DNA of 64,000 nt. It comes from Xanthomonas sp. DAR 35659. GTDB lineage: Bacteria > Pseudomonadota > Gammaproteobacteria > Xanthomonadales > Xanthomonadaceae. A program made the translations under genes and the position numbers. Location of the stretch: positions 4,764,001-4,828,000 of the forward strand of contig NZ_CP162488.1 in NCBI RefSeq assembly GCF_041242975.1, in the 5' to 3' direction. The notes beneath the pieces are model-generated. The model had not been told where the DNA came from. It searched no databases and saw nothing but the letters and a program-made list of their open reading frames with translations. Shown here one piece after another: positions 8,413 through 18,235 of the stretch (its first letter is position 1; each line of letters begins with the position of its first letter).

Positions 8413-9543
8413 ATGAAAGCAACGAAGCACCGCCGCTGGCTCTGCGTGTTGTTCCTGGTCAGCGCCACCTGCGGGGTCCAGGCCACGGCACAGCCCATGA
8501 CCTTCGGTTCCATCGGCAAGCGCATGGCGGGCAACACGCTTTCGCTCCCCGGTCCGGATGGCGCGGCCGGCACCACGGCCTATCTGGCCGAGGACGGGAG
8601 CGGCTGGATCCTGCAAGCCGGACGCGACCAGGCGCCTGCGCCGATCCACTGGTTCACCTACTCCGATGGCACATTCTGCGTGACTCGGACGACGCGCGGC
8701 GCTCCGCAGCCAGGGGAATGCGCGACGTACACCTTCGCAGGCGACCGGGTCAGGCTGACGCTGGATACCGGCGACATCCGCGACGGCACCGTCCTGCCGG
8801 GCGATCCGAACGGGTTGGAAGCGCGCGCGCGCGGCCAGGCGCCACGGCGTCTGCAAGGCGCCGATGCGGTCCACGCGCTGGTCGGCAATACGCTCGCGAT
8901 CGTGGCGATCGGAAGCCGGCATCAGTACAGCGCCTACCACCTGCTGGCGGACGGCAGCGGGCGCTGGCTGCAGGACGAGGAGTCCTTCGGCGACGACGTC
9001 GGCAAGGTGAAGACACAGGACTTCCGCTGGCGAATCGATCCGCAAGGCCGATGGTGCACCGCGTGGACGCGCGGAGAGGACTGCATGACCATCGCCATCA
9101 CCGGCGACCGCGTGCTGTTGCGCCAGGACGACCAGGTGCTTGCCGGGCTGCTGGAAACCGGCGATACGCGCCACCTGGCACCGCAGGCGATGGCGCAATC
9201 GCAGCGCATGCTGCGCGCCCTCACCGATGCCACGTTGGTGCGGGAGGCGCCCACCGGGCAGGCGGACGGACGCGCCTACTACCTCGGCGCGGATGGCCGT
9301 GGCGAGGAACTGCGGCGTACGGACGGCAACTGGACGACGACCGAGCGCGTGCAGTGGCTGTTCCGTCCCGACCGGCGCTGGTTGTGCATCTCGCCGCTTC
9401 CGCCGGAGCATCCGAATCCCTTTCGGACCAGCCACTGCGCGTCGGTCGTGCTGTCCGGCAACACGATCACGCTGACACCGGAAAACGGCACGGCCGCGCA
9501 CGGCACCCTGTCGAAAGGCAGGCCGTCGGCAAAGCGTCCTTAA
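8413..9543 (+). CDS. secreted protein of three internal repeats, function unknown
   Basis: This 376-aa protein has a signal peptide (1-26) and then three degenerate repeats of about 100 residues (near 35-135, 150-250 and 265-370). Each repeat starts GNTL/ATL and runs through a YxLxxDGxG turn, an aromatic W/F strand, a cysteine-containing strand (FCV, WCT, LCI), a second Cys, and GDRVxL/GNTITL. The paired cysteines suggest one disulfide per repeat in a small beta-sandwich or beta-barrel, exported to the periplasm. I do not recognise the family. AGGGAA precedes the start. Confidence 0.7.
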   Translation: MKATKHRRWLCVLFLVSATCGVQATAQPMTFGSIGKRMAGNTLSLPGPDGAAGTTAYLAEDGSGWILQAGRDQAPAPIHWFTYSDGTFCVTRTTRGAPQPGECATYTFAGDRVRLTLDTGDIRDGTVLPGDPNGLEARARGQAPRRLQGADAVHALVGNTLAIVAIGSRHQYSAYHLLADGSGRWLQDEESFGDDVGKVKTQDFRWRIDPQGRWCTAWTRGEDCMTIAITGDRVLLRQDDQVLAGLLETGDTRHLAPQAMAQSQRMLRALTDATLVREAPTGQADGRAYYLGADGRGEELRRTDGNWTTTERVQWLFRPDRRWLCISPLPPEHPNPFRTSHCASVVLSGNTITLTPENGTAAHGTLSKGRPSAKRP

Positions 9544-9724
9544 CGCCCCGCCATTGGATGCGCTTGCCTGACGCAGATGGCTTGCGCGATCGCCGCTTCC
9601 CGGCATGAACTGGGCCAGTCGATGAACTCGCAGGCATCGGCGCAGGTCGACCAGAGGGGCTTGCCGCGTTCGATATCACGCGGCAAGCCAGGCGCGGCAG
9701 ATCGGCGACCTGCCGCACCCATGC

Positions 9725-10360
9725 TCACATCGACTTCTTGATCTCTTCCGCCTTCGCCAGGTGCTGCTCGACGTGGGTCTTGGTCTCGGCCAGATGCTTC
9801 TTGACCGGTTCGGTCGAGGCCGCCGCCGTCATCTGCGTATCCAGCAACTGCAGCGCCTCCTTGTGCCCGGCGATCATCGCGTCGATGTAGGCCGCCGCGT
9901 AGTCCTTGCCGGACTTCTGCCCAAGCGTGCTCAGTTCCTGCTCGCCCTTGCTCTCCAACTGCTTGACGTCCGGCGTCTCGGCCAGCGTGCCCAGCGCCTG
10001 GGTCTTTTCCAGGTTCGCGGTGTGTTCCTTCTCCATCATCTTCGCGTACTCCAGCACCGCGCCGGTCACGTTCTTCTCCTGCGCCTGCTTCGCCGCGGCG
10101 ATTTCGTTCTTGTCGACCGCACCCAGCAAGCCCAGTGCGATGTCGTCCCCGGAACTCGCGCGTGCCGCGCCTTCCGGCGCCGGGCCGGGCTGGCCGACCG
10201 GGGGCGTGGTGGGCGTGGCCGCGCCACCCGCGGGCGTCGGTTCGGCGGATGCGGCCGGCGCCTGCTCGGCGGGTGCCGCGGCGTCCTTGTCGGCATTGGG
10301 CTTGCAGCCGGCAAGCGTCAGCACGGCGGCGATGGACAGGACCAACAGTGACTGTTTCAT
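9725..10360 (-). CDS. DUF4142 lipoprotein
   Basis: This 211-aa protein has a lipoprotein signal peptide with lipobox LAGC (Cys19), a long proline/alanine/threonine linker (20-70), and a helical DUF4142-type domain (about 72-208). That domain has the family's AAAKQAQEKN, YAKMMEKEHTAN and YIDAMIAGHKEAL helices. DUF4142 proteins are four-helix, ferritin-like envelope proteins of unknown role. The sorting signal (Lys-Pro after Cys) does not force inner-membrane retention. It is monocistronic, with a convergent neighbour. Confidence 0.8.
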   Translation of the reverse strand: MKQSLLVLSIAAVLTLAGCKPNADKDAAAPAEQAPAASAEPTPAGGAATPTTPPVGQPGPAPEGAARASSGDDIALGLLGAVDKNEIAAAKQAQEKNVTGAVLEYAKMMEKEHTANLEKTQALGTLAETPDVKQLESKGEQELSTLGQKSGKDYAAAYIDAMIAGHKEALQLLDTQMTAAASTEPVKKHLAETKTHVEQHLAKAEEIKKSM

Positions 10361-10534
10361 GCTCGCTTCCCTCTCGAATGGAGACCGCAGCATCGCGCCA
10401 CCAAGGTGAAGAAGGCTCATGCAGCCGCACTGAATTATTCAGACGCAACGTTGCCTGGTGGCGCCAGCACGTCACCGCCGCGAAACCGCCGCGCGACGGG
10501 CGCGGGGCGCCAGGCGCGAATCCTTCGCCACCGC

Positions 10535-11455
10535 TCAGTACTTGCTTACTTCCGCCGAAGTGTCCAGCGGCGCGAAGCGGGCGCCGCGGAAATCATGCAG
10601 CAGGCGAAACGCAGGCGCGCTCTCCTGTTGCGAACGCGGGATATCGCTCTTCACGAGACGATACAGGCAGCCACCGCGCGCGAACACCAGATCGCCGCCG
10701 TCCCAGTCCGCCCAGTCGGTGTCCGGCAACGCCAGCAACAACACGCCGTCGCGGTCCATGATCCGGTAGTCGAGCGAATACCAGGGCGCATTGCGGCGTC
10801 CAATCGCGTGCAGCACCGCCTGCAGGCGGCGACCGCCGACGCCCTGCTTCTCCGATACCCGCGGGCGGCTGAACCGATGGAACGTATCGCCTCGCAACCG
10901 ATCGCGTTCACTCTCGCCGACATCCAGTACCTGCCAGCCATCGCGCTGCCGCAGCGCGCTGTCGATCGGCTCGTCTTCGCCGCGACCCGGATAGTGCCCG
11001 AACGGGCGCACACGCATGTCCGGCGCCAGCGCGAACCCGGCCGGCATCGGGAATGGCGTGCGGCCTTCCAACGGCGCATGGTTCAACAGCAATGTCCGCT
11101 CGTCCTCGAACATGCCACCACCGCCCCAGGAATCGCCCTTGGGCCACAGCGCCAGGGCGGTGAAGAACGGCGGGCGCGAAAGCGCGGTCCATGTACCGAA
11201 CTCGCCGCGCTGCGTGGAGGCGAAGTAGACCAGCAACCTGCCCGATGGCGACAGGTCGCAGCGCCGCTCGTAGATACGGCCCTTGAACCATTGCCCGTGC
11301 TCGAACGTGTCCGTGCGCAGATCCCAACGGATGAGCTGGACCTGTTTGCTGGGCCCGCGGCGAAAGATCACGCCGCAGCGGCCCTCGCGCGCCAGCAGCG
11401 CATATAGGCGCGTGGATGGGGCGCGCTGCGTCTTGTCGTGGCGAGTACTTTCCAA
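10535..11455 (-). CDS. conserved hypothetical protein, beta-propeller-like
   Basis: This 306-aa protein has no signal peptide. The segment WFKGRIYERRCDLSPSGRLLVYFAS looks like one blade of a propeller (xDLSPxGRLLVY), and a later repeat LDYRIMDRDGVLLLALPDTDWADWDGGDLVFARGG is similar, so a WD40/TolB-like beta-propeller is my guess. The start is taken as TTG at 11455 because a strong GGAGG lies 4 nt upstream. The protein is cytoplasmic, of unknown role, and I cannot name a family. Confidence 0.6.
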   Translation of the reverse strand: MESTRHDKTQRAPSTRLYALLAREGRCGVIFRRGPSKQVQLIRWDLRTDTFEHGQWFKGRIYERRCDLSPSGRLLVYFASTQRGEFGTWTALSRPPFFTALALWPKGDSWGGGGMFEDERTLLLNHAPLEGRTPFPMPAGFALAPDMRVRPFGHYPGRGEDEPIDSALRQRDGWQVLDVGESERDRLRGDTFHRFSRPRVSEKQGVGGRRLQAVLHAIGRRNAPWYSLDYRIMDRDGVLLLALPDTDWADWDGGDLVFARGGCLYRLVKSDIPRSQQESAPAFRLLHDFRGARFAPLDTSAEVSKY

Positions 11456-11737
11456 CTGGCCTCCATGAATGCGCTCGGCAGCGTGATCGGCACGCCGTCG
11501 GCAACGCCGAGCTCATCGCCACTGCATGCGATACGGCATGGCGTCCGCGCTGACGCGATGATGCCTATATGCCGCTCGGTCCCGCGCATGATATCGATAC
11601 TCCGCCGTCATCGTCGCGGCGTCACGCCACCACGCGTCGAGCCGATGGTCGGGAGTGCGGCACGCGTTCGCGCGCATGACAGACGCAAAAAAGGGGGGGT
11701 AAGCTGCGGCCACCTCGCCATACTCCAATCCCACGTC

Positions 11738-14233
11738 ATGCGCACTGTCCAGACCGATGCCCTCTCCATCGACCTGCCCGATCGCTTCACCGTCGTGCGC
11801 CAGATCGGCCAGTTCATCAAGGCCGCGTATCCCGTCGGCGACGACGAAGTCTCGTTAGGCATCGTGATCGTGCGGCGCAAGGCCCCGTACGATGCAGATG
11901 CCACCGATCCGTGGGCCGCCTTCCGCGTCGACTGCCGCACGCGCCGTGGCGAGGCGACGCTGTTGACGGAGCAGACGCTGACGATCGACGGCCGCCCTGC
12001 GGCGCAGATGACCTTGCACGGCAATGGCTACGCCTACCTGTTCGCCATGGTGCAACTGGACGAGACGCTGTCCCTGGACATCGCCGGCGATTGTCCCGTC
12101 GGCACCGAGGCCGAGCACTTCCCGGTGTTGGAAACCGCGCTGCGCAGCCTGCGCGTCACCGGTGATCCCGCCGCCGCGTTGGCGGCGCACGAGCGCTGGA
12201 TGCAGCAGATGTTCGGCGACGACGACGACGATGATGACGACGAAGAGGAAACCGCGAGCGACGACCCGCATCCCGCGCCGGCGACCGCGGCGGCCGAGCC
12301 GTTCCGGATTCCCGAGAACGGCGAGGACGTCTTCCGCATCGACGACCTGGCGTTCGACTTCCCGCGCAAGACCACGCCGCGCATCGACACCGCGAGCAAC
12401 ACCGGCGGCGAACTGACCATCGACCTGCAGGCCAAGGCACGCAAGGGCGACGCCGCCGCGCGGCCGCATCTGGTGGAGGAGAACAAGGTCTATTTCCGCT
12501 TCTCGGTAAAGGGCGTGCACGCCGCCGGCGTCCCCACCGGCCGCATCCGCTTCGAGAACGATCGCGAACCCGCGCACCAGGCCTATCTGTGGTCCGGCGG
12601 GCTGCGTCACGACCTCAAGCTCTGGGGCGAGCTGGTCCTGGAACAGGGCTGGGTCGGCTTCAGCGGCTATCTGCAGGCGTACGGCGCGGGGCACCGCTAC
12701 CCGGTACGCATCGCGCGCAAGCTGGCCTTGGACGCGCTGAATTGGAAGAACTACCGTTTCACCTCGATGGATGAGCTGGCGAGTGCGCCCGCCGATGTGC
12801 CGCGTCACGTACATCTGTCCAACCTGCCGGGACCCGGGTTGCCGGATGCGCTCCTCGCCTATCCGGCACTGCGTTCCCTCAGTCTCTACTACGACGAAGA
12901 TGCCGATGCCACGCATGGCGTGCGGGAACTGCCCGAGGCGTTGGCGGGCCTGTCGCACCTGGAGGAACTAAACATCGTGCGCGCCAGTGCGTTGGCGCGG
13001 CTGCCAGCGACGCTCGGCGCCCTGCGCGCCTTGCGCCGCCTGCACATCACCGGAACCGCCATCGACACCTTGCCGCCGGAGCTGCTGTGGCTCCCGCTGG
13101 AGCACTGCGTGCTGGACAACAACGCGCTCACGCACCTGCCCGAGGCGCTCTTCCCGGCCACGCTCAAGACGCTCTCGCTCGCACACAACCAACTGCGGAC
13201 CGTGCCGGCGAGCGTCGCGGCATTGCCGGCACTGCGCTCGCTGGATCTCACCGACAATCCCTTGACCGCGCTGCCGGCCGGACTGGAACGCATCGAGAAG
13301 TTGGACCTGGAACTGCCCAAGAAGCATGCGTTGCTGGACTACCGCTACAAGGGCGCCGACGGGCAGGGCACCATCGGCTTCGACGACGATGCCTTCTTCG
13401 TGCGCAGCGATCCGACGTTGGTGGAGCGCCTTGCGCAAGCCCTGGCCAATGACGCGCAATGGGCGCCCTACCACGACGGAATGCAGGCACTGGCCTGGCG
13501 CGCGGTGGCGCTGGCCACGGACGCGCCGGACGACTACGCGACACGCGGCAATACCCGCTTCGGCGGCCTGCCCGACCTGCCGCCGGGCATGGCCTATCCG
13601 CATCACACCGACGCCGACGGCACCACCCGGCCGATGCTGTTCATCGCGCAACTGGACTGCACGCAGTTGGCGCCGTTGCAGACCTATCTGCCGCGCAGCG
13701 GCGTGCTGTACTTCTTCATCTCCGACCAGGAAGAGCTGGTGCCGCGGGTGTTCCATTACGACGGGCCAGGCGACACGTTGCGCAGCGCCGCGGCGTTGGC
13801 GGGGGATGCCTTGCAGTTCGAGGACGAGGACGTGTCCACGCCCTACCGCGCGAACGCGGCCAGTTGGATCAGCGTGCCGCATTTCTATTCCGACGACGCC
13901 TACTACGAGGGCGCGGCCGGCGGCCTGAGCGAACTGGAGGAGGCCTACGACCTGGTGGAATCGCTGCGCGAGCGCCTGCAGGCGCAGTCCACCGTGCACC
14001 CGGTGCACGGCGTGAACAGCCATGTGTTCAAGCAGCACGACACCCCGCTCAGCGAAGCCGCCAACCGGCTGCACGGCCGGCCCGAGGATTTCATGGTGCT
14101 GCTGCGCGTCGCCTCGGACCCGCAGCCCGGCTTCTGCTTCTGGGACGCGGGCGAGGTGTACTTCGTAATCCACAAGAGCGACCTCGCCAAGCAGGATTTC
14201 TCCAATGTCTACTGCGGGCTGGAGAGCAGCTGA
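11738..14233 (+). CDS. leucine-rich-repeat protein with DcrB-like and YwqG (DUF1963) domains
   Basis: This 831-aa multidomain protein has no signal peptide. Residues 1-140 resemble DUF1795/DcrB-like domains (start LSIDLPDRFTVV). An acidic run of Asp/Glu codes at about 160-172, followed by a beta-rich domain (about 190-330). Residues about 340-530 hold leucine-rich repeats of the LPxxLxxLxxLxxLxLxxN type. The C-terminal 270 residues match the DUF1963/YwqG domain (TRFGGLPDLPPGMAYP, LFIAQLDCTQL, GVLYFFISDQEEL, PHFYSDD). YwqG domains are common beside polymorphic toxins and other interaction systems; LRRs mediate protein binding. A cytoplasmic scaffold or immunity-like role is inferred, not shown. 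Confidence 0.75.
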   Translation: MRTVQTDALSIDLPDRFTVVRQIGQFIKAAYPVGDDEVSLGIVIVRRKAPYDADATDPWAAFRVDCRTRRGEATLLTEQTLTIDGRPAAQMTLHGNGYAYLFAMVQLDETLSLDIAGDCPVGTEAEHFPVLETALRSLRVTGDPAAALAAHERWMQQMFGDDDDDDDDEEETASDDPHPAPATAAAEPFRIPENGEDVFRIDDLAFDFPRKTTPRIDTASNTGGELTIDLQAKARKGDAAARPHLVEENKVYFRFSVKGVHAAGVPTGRIRFENDREPAHQAYLWSGGLRHDLKLWGELVLEQGWVGFSGYLQAYGAGHRYPVRIARKLALDALNWKNYRFTSMDELASAPADVPRHVHLSNLPGPGLPDALLAYPALRSLSLYYDEDADATHGVRELPEALAGLSHLEELNIVRASALARLPATLGALRALRRLHITGTAIDTLPPELLWLPLEHCVLDNNALTHLPEALFPATLKTLSLAHNQLRTVPASVAALPALRSLDLTDNPLTALPAGLERIEKLDLELPKKHALLDYRYKGADGQGTIGFDDDAFFVRSDPTLVERLAQALANDAQWAPYHDGMQALAWRAVALATDAPDDYATRGNTRFGGLPDLPPGMAYPHHTDADGTTRPMLFIAQLDCTQLAPLQTYLPRSGVLYFFISDQEELVPRVFHYDGPGDTLRSAAALAGDALQFEDEDVSTPYRANAASWISVPHFYSDDAYYEGAAGGLSELEEAYDLVESLRERLQAQSTVHPVHGVNSHVFKQHDTPLSEAANRLHGRPEDFMVLLRVASDPQPGFCFWDAGEVYFVIHKSDLAKQDFSNVYCGLESS

Positions 14234-14327
14234 GCGGGTTGGCGCACCGCCGTCGACCGCGTGCGGCCTGCGATGCACGGATGCGGTCACGGCCTGCGCG
14301 CTGGCAGGCGTCACATCGATCCGTTCA

Positions 14328-15224
14328 TCACGGCGATGTCGGTCCAGCGGGCGCCGCCTCCCAGGTCGCCATCGGATGCCAGGTGCCCATGACCGATTTC
14401 AGCCATTGAGCGAACGTGGCGCAGGTCTCCGCGGAGGATTCGCAGCGTACGGCGTAGGTGCGCGCCTTGTTCGGATAATCGTCGACGATCAGGACCGCCG
14501 CCTTGGCGCGTCCGTTGCGCTCGTCGGACAACCACCAGATCAGCGCCAGCTGCTCACGCTCGTTCCAGGTGGCGTTCATCGCAAACGGCTTCCGGGTCTC
14601 GTCTTTCTTGAACGCGGGATCGGCCTGCACCGTCGCCGCGATCTGGTCGACGCTGCCGCGAGGCATCAAGCGGTCGTCGCGCTGCGTCGCGCGGCGGCCT
14701 GGCTGTGCCCGTTGTGCGTTCAGCCACGACGGGAAATAGCCGATGGCAAAGCGCTGCGGCAACGGCTGGCTGTGATCCGAGCCGAGCACCGCCGGATCCA
14801 TCGCGATGTCCACCCTCGCCCAACGCTGCGCCTCCGGCACGCTCGACGGACAGACATAACGCCACTTGCGGGCCGTCTGCATCGCGATCCGGTCGAGATC
14901 GCGATTGCGCGTGGAGCGCTGCACCTGCACGTCGCTGGCCTGCAGTCCGGCGAGCTCCGCCGGCGCGGGTGCCGCCGGCGCGTCCGCCTTGTTCTCGAGC
15001 GCGACATCGATCAGCACAGTCCCCTTGATGCCCGATGTCCCCAGGAATCCGGGATACAGCGGAGGATGCGCCTTCCTGCTGGCCTCCTCGGCGCGGCAAG
15101 GCGGCACGTCCGCCAGCGTCTTTCCCAGTTTGACGAACGGCGTGGCCGCGACGGCAGTGGCCGAGAGGGTGAGCGCGACCAGGAAGAGAACGGGGCGAGA
15201 AGGCTCGAAATGACTGGAACGCAT
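14328..15224 (-). CDS. periplasmic protein with TonB C-terminal-like domain
   Basis: This 298-aa protein has a signal peptide (1-26). Residues about 60-125 have the TonB C-terminal fold pattern: GIKGTVLIDVALENK, then QVQRSTRNRDLDRIAMQTARKWRY, the latter matching the family's SSGxxxLDxAAxxAxxxWxF helix-strand. There is no proline-rich spacer or N-terminal anchor as in a true TonB, so it is not an energy transducer. The C-terminal 150 residues (WNEREQLALIWWLSDERN) are unfamiliar. It is a stand-alone gene. Confidence 0.6.
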   Translation of the reverse strand: MRSSHFEPSRPVLFLVALTLSATAVAATPFVKLGKTLADVPPCRAEEASRKAHPPLYPGFLGTSGIKGTVLIDVALENKADAPAAPAPAELAGLQASDVQVQRSTRNRDLDRIAMQTARKWRYVCPSSVPEAQRWARVDIAMDPAVLGSDHSQPLPQRFAIGYFPSWLNAQRAQPGRRATQRDDRLMPRGSVDQIAATVQADPAFKKDETRKPFAMNATWNEREQLALIWWLSDERNGRAKAAVLIVDDYPNKARTYAVRCESSAETCATFAQWLKSVMGTWHPMATWEAAPAGPTSP

Positions 15225-15453
15225 GCGGGTGTCTCGAAAGTTAGGCCGGACAGTGCGATCGACCTGGGTGAACGCGTTACTGCACGCTACATGGATCGAC
15301 CATCGAATCGACGGCGCAGCGTGGTGTGCCACGGAGAGCGGGGGGCCACGCTGGGGACCATATCGCTGATCGACGGCGCACACCAAGTCGCCGCCGATGC
15401 CTGGCATCCAGAGCAGCCAGGCATCTCGCAACGTCGCGGCCGCCAGGTACAGC

Positions 15454-16245
15454 CTACTTGGCGACCACCGAGGTCCCGGACGGCACCATGTAGCACGCCT
15501 GCGCCTTGGCGCAGGCGTCGGCATTGACCTGGGCGATCTGGCTGGCCAGGTACTGCTCGGGGGTCAGCCCCATGCGGTTGCGATAGGCATTGTCGGCATC
15601 GGCCTTGGCTACCTGCTCCTGCTCGCGCTGGCGTTCGGCGGTGGTCGCCTCGACCAAGGTCTTGACCCGCTGCTGCTGCGCGGCGGTGAGATTCATCTGC
15701 TGCAACACGTCCGGATTGGGGCGCGCACGGCCGAGGGTGATGTTCTGGATCTCGATCGGCAGGCCCTGCTGCTTGACCAGTGCGCGCACGTTCTCGGTGA
15801 CCGCGTCGTCGATCTTCCGCGCGGTGTCGGGGTCGCTCATCATCCGCGTCATGTCGTAGCGCTTCACCTGGTCGCGCACGATCGCCGCGTACTGGCTGGC
15901 GACGTTGTTCTTGAACCAGTCCTACCCGAAGCCCGACAGCAGCTTGGCCGGCGCGGTGATCCGGTATTGGATCTGGGTAGAGAAGTCCAACAGGATATTG
16001 TCACTGGAGGAGAAATCGTCGAACGCCACCTGCACCGTCTGCGGTGTGACGTCCACATACACCGCCGAGGTGGTCAACCAGGCGTAGGTGCGGCCGGGAT
16101 CGCGCACGTCGTCCAGGCGGATGCCGCCCTTGCCGAACAACACGGGCTTGTCCACCAGAACCGCCTGCTGCCCGGGATCGGGCGAGACCACGGTGCAGGC
16201 GCAAAGCAGGCTCGCCACCGCGGCGGCCAGCAGAATGTGTTTCAT
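15454..16245 (-). pseudogene. SPFH/band-7 (prohibitin-like) lipoprotein gene with in-frame amber codon
   Basis: Two segments in the same frame make one SPFH protein of about 260 residues. A lipoprotein signal (MKHILLAAAVASLLCAC) is followed by the band-7 core (VDVTPQTVQVAFDDFSS, LDFSTQIQYRITAPAKLLSGFG). After a TAG at 15922-15924 come DWFKNNVASQYAAIVRDQVKRYDMTRMMS and the helical C-terminus to TSVVAK. In relatives this junction (FGxDWYKNNV) is uninterrupted, so a single nonsense change splits the gene. The product stops at about residue 107 unless the codon is suppressed. Band-7 lipoproteins organise membrane complexes. A sequencing error cannot be excluded. Confidence 0.8.
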
Positions 16246-16324
16246 CGATGTCCCCTTGCCGGCCGGCGCAGCGCCGCCCATCGCGCGCCGATGCTAGCCG
16301 ATCCTGGCGGACAAGGCATCCGGA

Positions 16325-16549
16325 TCAGGACAGCCCCAGCAAGTGCAGCCCCATCCGCACGCCCAGCACCAGCATCCACGCCGACATCAGCGCGTACACC
16401 AGCAGCACGCACCAGAACCGGCGCGGCTGGCGTGCCCGGTAGAACACCAACCGGTGCGCGCCGGTCACTCCTTTGCGCCAGGACAGCAGCGTGATCGCCA
16501 GAAACAACAGGCCGAAGCCCAGCACCATGAGGAACGCGACCCACTCCAC
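16325..16549 (-). CDS. small two-helix membrane protein
   Basis: This 74-aa protein has two hydrophobic helices (about 2-22, VEWVAFLMVLGFGLLFLAIT; about 47-66, WCVLLVYALMSAWMLVLG). A basic loop with RKG, YRARQPRR lies between them and predicts a cytoplasmic hairpin loop. GTG at 16549 is chosen as start because GGGAGGAGT lies just upstream. The function is unknown. It follows the SPFH pseudogene's upstream side on the same strand. Confidence 0.6.
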   Translation of the reverse strand: MEWVAFLMVLGFGLLFLAITLLSWRKGVTGAHRLVFYRARQPRRFWCVLLVYALMSAWMLVLGVRMGLHLLGLS

Positions 16550-16738
16550 TGCAGACTCCTCCCGTGTTGCGCGCGGGCGCCCAGGCGACACCCAGACGCA
16601 CAGCATGCACCCGTGCGCGGCGGGACGCATCCGCGCTCCGCCGCCGTATGCGGCGACCCGATCCGGCGCCGTTCATCCCAGCGCCGCAGGCGGGCGGCTA
16701 AGCTGCCGCCTGCCCCAAGGATCGCAGGGAGGACACGC

Positions 16739-18235
16739 ATGTCACAGCACGCCATCGAGGATCTGGTCGAAGCCACCATCCACCTCATCGACCACAGCGC
16801 GCTGGATCCTGAGCGCCAGGCGGCGCTGATCCACGGCGTACTGGACCTGCAGGCGCGCTACGACACCAGCCTGATCTGGTTCCGGATGACCGAGGTGCTA
16901 CTGCGTCGCGGCGTGTTGCTGCGCACGTCGCTGGATGCGCTCGCCGACGCCACGCTGCGCGCCCGCGCCGACGCGGCCGATACGCCAGGCTGGATCGAGC
17001 ACGAGGGTGACGCGCTGTACCTGGAGTGGGAGGACGGCGCGCGCGTGCTGTATCGCCAGACGACGCCCGGGACCGTGTTGCCGCTGCCGGTCCTGCTGCA
17101 CGATGTGCTGGCGCTCGCGGACCAGGCCGACGATGGCGCGCTGTTCAACGACTGGTACGCGCTCCTGGTAAACGGTTGGCTGGAGGACGTGTTCGGCGCA
17201 GAGGACGGTATCGCCGCCTCGCTGGATGGGCTGCTCGCCTCGGACACGCTGCAGGCCATCCGCGCGCTCGCCGCGCACCGAGGGCTCAAACGCCGGCGCG
17301 GCGTCCCGGAGGATCTCGCGCTGCCGCGGCTGGCCGACGCCGGCGACCGCGACGATGTCGAACGCAGCGCTGGCCTGCGCTTCTTCCTGGAGCCCAAGCG
17401 GCGCCCGAGCGCGCTACGCGCGGCGCGCGACAAGGCGCTGGCGCAGCAGGTGCGTGTGCGCGAGCGGATTCCCGCGCTGGTCGCGCAGCGGCTGGATGGC
17501 CCGATGCAGGGGTTGGGCTGGGTGCCTGTGACCGCTGCGCCGGCGCCGCGGCGGCACTGGGTCCGCGAGCGCGACGGCGGCCATCATGCGCTGTGGGTGC
17601 ACCACGAACCTGCGCTGGGCGTGCTGATGGTGCATGTCGGCATGCAGCATGCCACGCTGCTTGGATGGCAACAGCGCGTTGCGACCGCCGAGTTGCACGA
17701 CCTGCACTTCCAGGACAGCGCCGCCGGCTTCCTGGACCACGGCGTGCTCGCCAGCGAGGACATCGGCGCGTTTGGCGGCTGGGTACTGGACCCGGCCAGC
17801 GACGATGCGCACCTGTGCGCCGCGCTCGACCGCCTGGCGGCCGCGCTGCCCGCGCTCGACGCGAACTACTTCGGCTTCGTCGCCCGGCAGTTCCCGGACG
17901 CCTTGTTCGCACGCGACATCGACACCTTGCTGCACCTGCTGGAGGAAGGCGACGACACCGGCGCCATCCCGCCGGAAGTGCTGTTCGACAGCCCCGACAG
18001 CCTGCTGCTGGCCTTCGTCTTCCATCATCTGGCGCAAGACGATGTGGCCGGCGCGGCGAGCATGGTCGAGCGCCTGCGCGCACGCCATGCCGCGCTCACC
18101 CGCCTCAACGCGTGGCAGCGCCGCCACCTGGCGCCGTTCCTGCAACAGTGGGACGCGGGCAAGCGCGACATGCCGATGCCGCCGGTGCTGCATCCGTTGC
18201 TGGCCGGCCACCTGCGCGCGCAGGAGGCCGACTGA
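16739..18235 (+). CDS. hypothetical cytoplasmic protein, 498 aa
   Basis: The start (SQHAIEDLVEATIHLID) follows AGGGAGG. There is no signal peptide or membrane segment. The sequence is predominantly helical and acidic, with a central segment WVHHEPALGVLMVHVGMQHATLLGWQ and repeated leucine/aspartate-rich helices towards the end. I do not recognise a domain, and no catalytic motif stands out. Codon use is like that of the surrounding chromosome. It is the last gene before the accessory island. Confidence 0.65.
   Translation: MSQHAIEDLVEATIHLIDHSALDPERQAALIHGVLDLQARYDTSLIWFRMTEVLLRRGVLLRTSLDALADATLRARADAADTPGWIEHEGDALYLEWEDGARVLYRQTTPGTVLPLPVLLHDVLALADQADDGALFNDWYALLVNGWLEDVFGAEDGIAASLDGLLASDTLQAIRALAAHRGLKRRRGVPEDLALPRLADAGDRDDVERSAGLRFFLEPKRRPSALRAARDKALAQQVRVRERIPALVAQRLDGPMQGLGWVPVTAAPAPRRHWVRERDGGHHALWVHHEPALGVLMVHVGMQHATLLGWQQRVATAELHDLHFQDSAAGFLDHGVLASEDIGAFGGWVLDPASDDAHLCAALDRLAAALPALDANYFGFVARQFPDALFARDIDTLLHLLEEGDDTGAIPPEVLFDSPDSLLLAFVFHHLAQDDVAGAASMVERLRARHAALTRLNAWQRRHLAPFLQQWDAGKRDMPMPPVLHPLLAGHLRAQEAD

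Noticed and set aside
14328..15224. TonB energy transducer
   Set aside because: It has a cleavable signal peptide, no membrane anchor and no proline-rich spacer; only the C-terminal fold pattern is shared.
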